Assembly (NCBI GenBank): GCA_900555785.1
Contig: USMO01000084.1
Span: forward strand, 1-7,183
Direction: 5' to 3'
DNA length: 7,183 nucleotides
DNA from: an uncultured Eubacteriales bacterium
GTDB taxonomy: Bacteria; Bacillota; Clostridia; Oscillospirales; CAG-272
Below are positions 5,588-7,183 of the stretch, piece after piece. Positions within the stretch are counted from its first letter, which is position 1. Each line of letters starts with the position of its first letter. The notes beneath the pieces are model-generated. The model saw nothing but the letters and a program-made list of their open reading frames with translations, did no database searches and was not told where the DNA came from. Both the position numbers and the translations under genes were made by a program.

Positions 5588-6696
5588 TCCGTCACCCTCT
5601 CTTTCCGCACGTACAGGTTCAGGTCCCATGCCGGCAGCCCCGCGAACCTGCGCAGGTAGAATGCCCGGTATCCCGCAAAGCGCTCGCGAATCATCAGTGG
5701 CAGCGCAAACAGGTCCTCGTTCCGGTGATAGACCGACACCAGCAGCGTTGGCAGGTCCCTTGCAATGTGGGTCTGCAGCCCCTCGATTGCCTGCTGCTCC
5801 GCGCCCTCGACGTCAAACTTGATATAGTCCGCGCGCGTCTCGCCCAGCACCTCGTCGCCGGGGATTCCGGGGACCTCGACCGTCCGTCCCGCGCCTGTCC
5901 CCAGTGCTGCGCCACGGTTTCCTGCCGCCGAAAAGCGCAGCGTTTCGCGCCGGTCCCATGCCGCCGCGTGTACAGACAAAACGCTTGTTCTCATCTCTTC
6001 CTGCGCATACGCTGTGAGTTTTTTCACGGTTCGCTCGTCCGGCTCGACTGCAAAAACCCACTCCGGGCGTGCACCTGCCTCCAGCAGTTCCCGCACCGTG
6101 TCGCCGGTATAGGCGCCCAGGTCGAGGACCGTTCGCAGCGTCCTCGGCTGGACCATCTGCTCCAGCGTCTGCGATTGGTCGTTTGCCGCTTCAAAGAGGT
6201 ACTCTGCCCGTCCGCTGAGTTTATAGGCAACCGTCAGGTCGAAGATGCGCTGCGACTCCCCGTCTGCCAGCAGCGCCCGTGTCCGGTCCAGCTCCTCCCG
6301 GTGTTGCCGGACGAAATCGGCATCGAACAGTCCATCCCCGACTGCCGGGACGTCCGGGACGTAAAATTCGGCTGTCTCCATAACTGCCCGGACGTTTGCG
6401 AGCACTTCCGGGCGCGCCGATGCGAAGGCGAGCAGGACGATCAGGTTCTCCGCGCCGAAGCGGTCAAACACGTCGCGCCTGCTTTCCACGCGCATGCCCT
6501 GAAACAGTTTCCCCTGCCGGAATCCGTCGCTTGCGAAGACGGCTTGGACCGGGATTTGCTTTTCCCGGAGGACGGCAAGAATTTTATCCGCTCCGTTTCC
6601 GGTCCCCCACAGAACGATCTGTTTTTTTGTCCTGCTCAGATGCTCCCAGAGCAGACGGTCGGGGTCCGCGAGCAGGTCTTCCCAAATCAGGCTCAT
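5584..6696 (-). CDS. Two-domain FkbM-family SAM-dependent methyltransferase
   Basis: The product has 370 residues in two parts. Residues about 24-115 look like a Rossmann-type half domain, with QIVLWGTGNGADKIL (26-40) as a glycine-rich loop and a second strand-helix element ending near ENLIVLLAFAS. Residues about 185-365 form an FkbM methyltransferase domain. Motif I is VLDLGAYTGDT (190-200), the acidic end of the second strand is FAVEPD (215-220), and the family signature DYIKFDVEGAEQQAIEGL (290-307) follows. A C-terminal SVYHRNEDLFALP...FYLRRF segment is typical of the family. FkbM enzymes are O-methyltransferases of natural products or glycans; the substrate here is unknown. No membrane segment or signal peptide is visible. 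Start: ATG at 6694-6696, with an in-frame stop just upstream (6700-6702) and no good Shine-Dalgarno sequence, suggesting coupling to the HIT gene 13 nt before it. Its stop overlaps the Nudix start. Confidence 0.9.
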   Translation of the reverse strand: MSLIWEDLLADPDRLLWEHLSRTKKQIVLWGTGNGADKILAVLREKQIPVQAVFASDGFRQGKLFQGMRVESRRDVFDRFGAENLIVLLAFASARPEVLANVRAVMETAEFYVPDVPAVGDGLFDADFVRQHREELDRTRALLADGESQRIFDLTVAYKLSGRAEYLFEAANDQSQTLEQMVQPRTLRTVLDLGAYTGDTVRELLEAGARPEWVFAVEPDERTVKKLTAYAQEEMRTSVLSVHAAAWDRRETLRFSAAGNRGAALGTGAGRTVEVPGIPGDEVLGETRADYIKFDVEGAEQQAIEGLQTHIARDLPTLLVSVYHRNEDLFALPLMIRERFAGYRAFYLRRFAGLPAWDLNLYVRKERVTE

Positions 6697-6709
6697 CAGT
6701 TATAGTTTC

Positions 6710-7051
6710 TCACGCCAGGCTCTCGGGGAGCTTTCTGCCGCCCAGCAGGTGGAAATGGAGGTGTTTGACCGACTGGCAGCCGTCCTCCCCGCAGTTGGTG
6801 ATGACGCGGTAGCCGTTCGTCAGCCCCTCTTCCTTTGCAATCTTCGGGATGATCTCGAAGATATGCGCCACGCAGGCGCTGTTCTCCGGTGTGATTCCGT
6901 CCACTGACGGAATGTGCTCCTTCGGAATCACCAGCACGTGTGTCGGCGCCATCGGGTTGATGTCGCGGAAAGCGTAGGTCTTGTCATCTTCGTAGACCTT
7001 GGTGGAGGGAATGTCCCCGGCGATGATTTTACAGAACAGGCAGTTTTCCAT
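6710..7051 (-). CDS. HIT-family nucleotide hydrolase (HinT-like histidine triad protein)
   Basis: The product has 113 residues, the usual length for the HinT/PKCI branch of the HIT superfamily. The triad motif is HLHFHLL (97-103), matching H-phi-H-phi-H-phi-phi, with His99 as the expected nucleophile. GCQSVKHLHFHLLGG is typical of HinT proteins, which hydrolyse nucleoside 5'-phosphoramidates and acyl-adenylates. The N-terminal MENCLFCKIIAGDIPS carries CxxC (Cys4, Cys7), a zinc ligand pair in many Gram-positive members. No signal peptide is seen, so it should be cytosolic. Start: ATG at 7049-7051 with AAAGG 9 nt upstream. An in-frame ATG three codons earlier (7058-7060) overlaps that ribosome binding site and is rejected. 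It is the first gene of a three-gene unit with FkbM and Nudix. Whether it acts with them is inference from spacing only. Confidence 0.95.
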   Translation of the reverse strand: MENCLFCKIIAGDIPSTKVYEDDKTYAFRDINPMAPTHVLVIPKEHIPSVDGITPENSACVAHIFEIIPKIAKEEGLTNGYRVITNCGEDGCQSVKHLHFHLLGGRKLPESLA

Positions 7052-7183
7052 GAGAATCATCCTTTCTATGTTGATTTTGTTGTGTGGCTGCGATGATTGG
7101 TGGGTGGAACTATCTGGTCGCGCCCATCTGGCGCGACAATGTTGAGTTGAGGGAAAGAGCAAGTTGGGGGGCGCGTCTGCGGA
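7052..7183. promoter_or_regulatory. Upstream region of the HIT operon with a perfect 8-bp hairpin
   Basis: The 132 nt before the HIT gene carry its AAAGG ribosome binding site (7061-7065) and a perfect palindromic stem GTCGCGCC/GGCGCGAC (7117-7124 with 7130-7137) around a 5-nt loop. The stem has no T-run on either side, so it does not look like a terminator. In minus-strand orientation CCAGAT occurs twice, once running from the stem into the loop and once just after the stem. I found no convincing -35/-10 pair, so the operon promoter may lie outside the window or be non-consensus. An operator, an RNA element or a dispersed repeat are all possible. Confidence 0.4.

Noticed and set aside
5572..6705. 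A plus-strand open frame of 377 codons opposite the FkbM gene.
   Set aside because: It mirrors the GC-rich FkbM gene, which has clear methyltransferase motifs on the minus strand. The antisense translation is rich in Arg, Cys and Pro and unlike any protein I recognise.
7052..7162. A longer N-terminus for the HIT protein.
   Set aside because: The extra residues lack similarity to HIT proteins, overlap the hairpin and ribosome binding site, and the MENCLFCKI start matches the family.

Overview
The window looks like chromosomal DNA from a fairly GC-rich member of the Clostridia, probably Oscillospiraceae-like. The reasons are the long Gram-positive form of ribosomal protein S12, the strong Shine-Dalgarno sequences, and an EF-Tu G domain carrying a clostridial-type insertion. 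The lineage is my inference from recalled family features, not a database match. All supported genes are on the minus strand, so transcription runs from high to low coordinates.

From the upstream end: (i) a compact three-gene unit (7051 to 5114) encodes a HIT-family nucleotide hydrolase, a two-domain FkbM-type SAM methyltransferase and a MutT/MutX-like Nudix hydrolase. Its junctions are a 13-nt gap and an ATGA start/stop overlap. (ii) A roughly 480-bp gene-free stretch (4633-5113) holds terminator-like hairpins, an inverted repeat, a near-perfect extended -10 sigma-A promoter (TTGACA, 17 bp, TGC-TATAAT) and a structured leader of about 160 nt. (iii) The canonical str operon follows, rpsL-rpsG-fusA-tuf (S12, S7, EF-G, EF-Tu), complete and intact. 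(iv) After a perfect 10-bp hairpin with a weak U-tract comes the start of a transaldolase / fructose-6-phosphate aldolase family gene, cut by the window edge.

The str genes build the 30S decoding centre (S12) and the mRNA exit-side head of 30S (S7), and supply the two elongation GTPases. The HIT and Nudix proteins both hydrolyse nucleotides or nucleotide derivatives. How the methyltransferase between them relates to this is unknown.

I found no mobile element, CRISPR array, tRNA, rRNA or clear new system. The points most worth a second look are an arginine in S12 at the position of the well-known streptomycin-resistance lysine (Lys88 in M. tuberculosis), a perfect 15-bp inverted repeat bracketing rpsL, the structured rpsL leader, the HIT-FkbM-Nudix cassette, and the separation of the str operon from its usual rpoBC and S10 neighbours.
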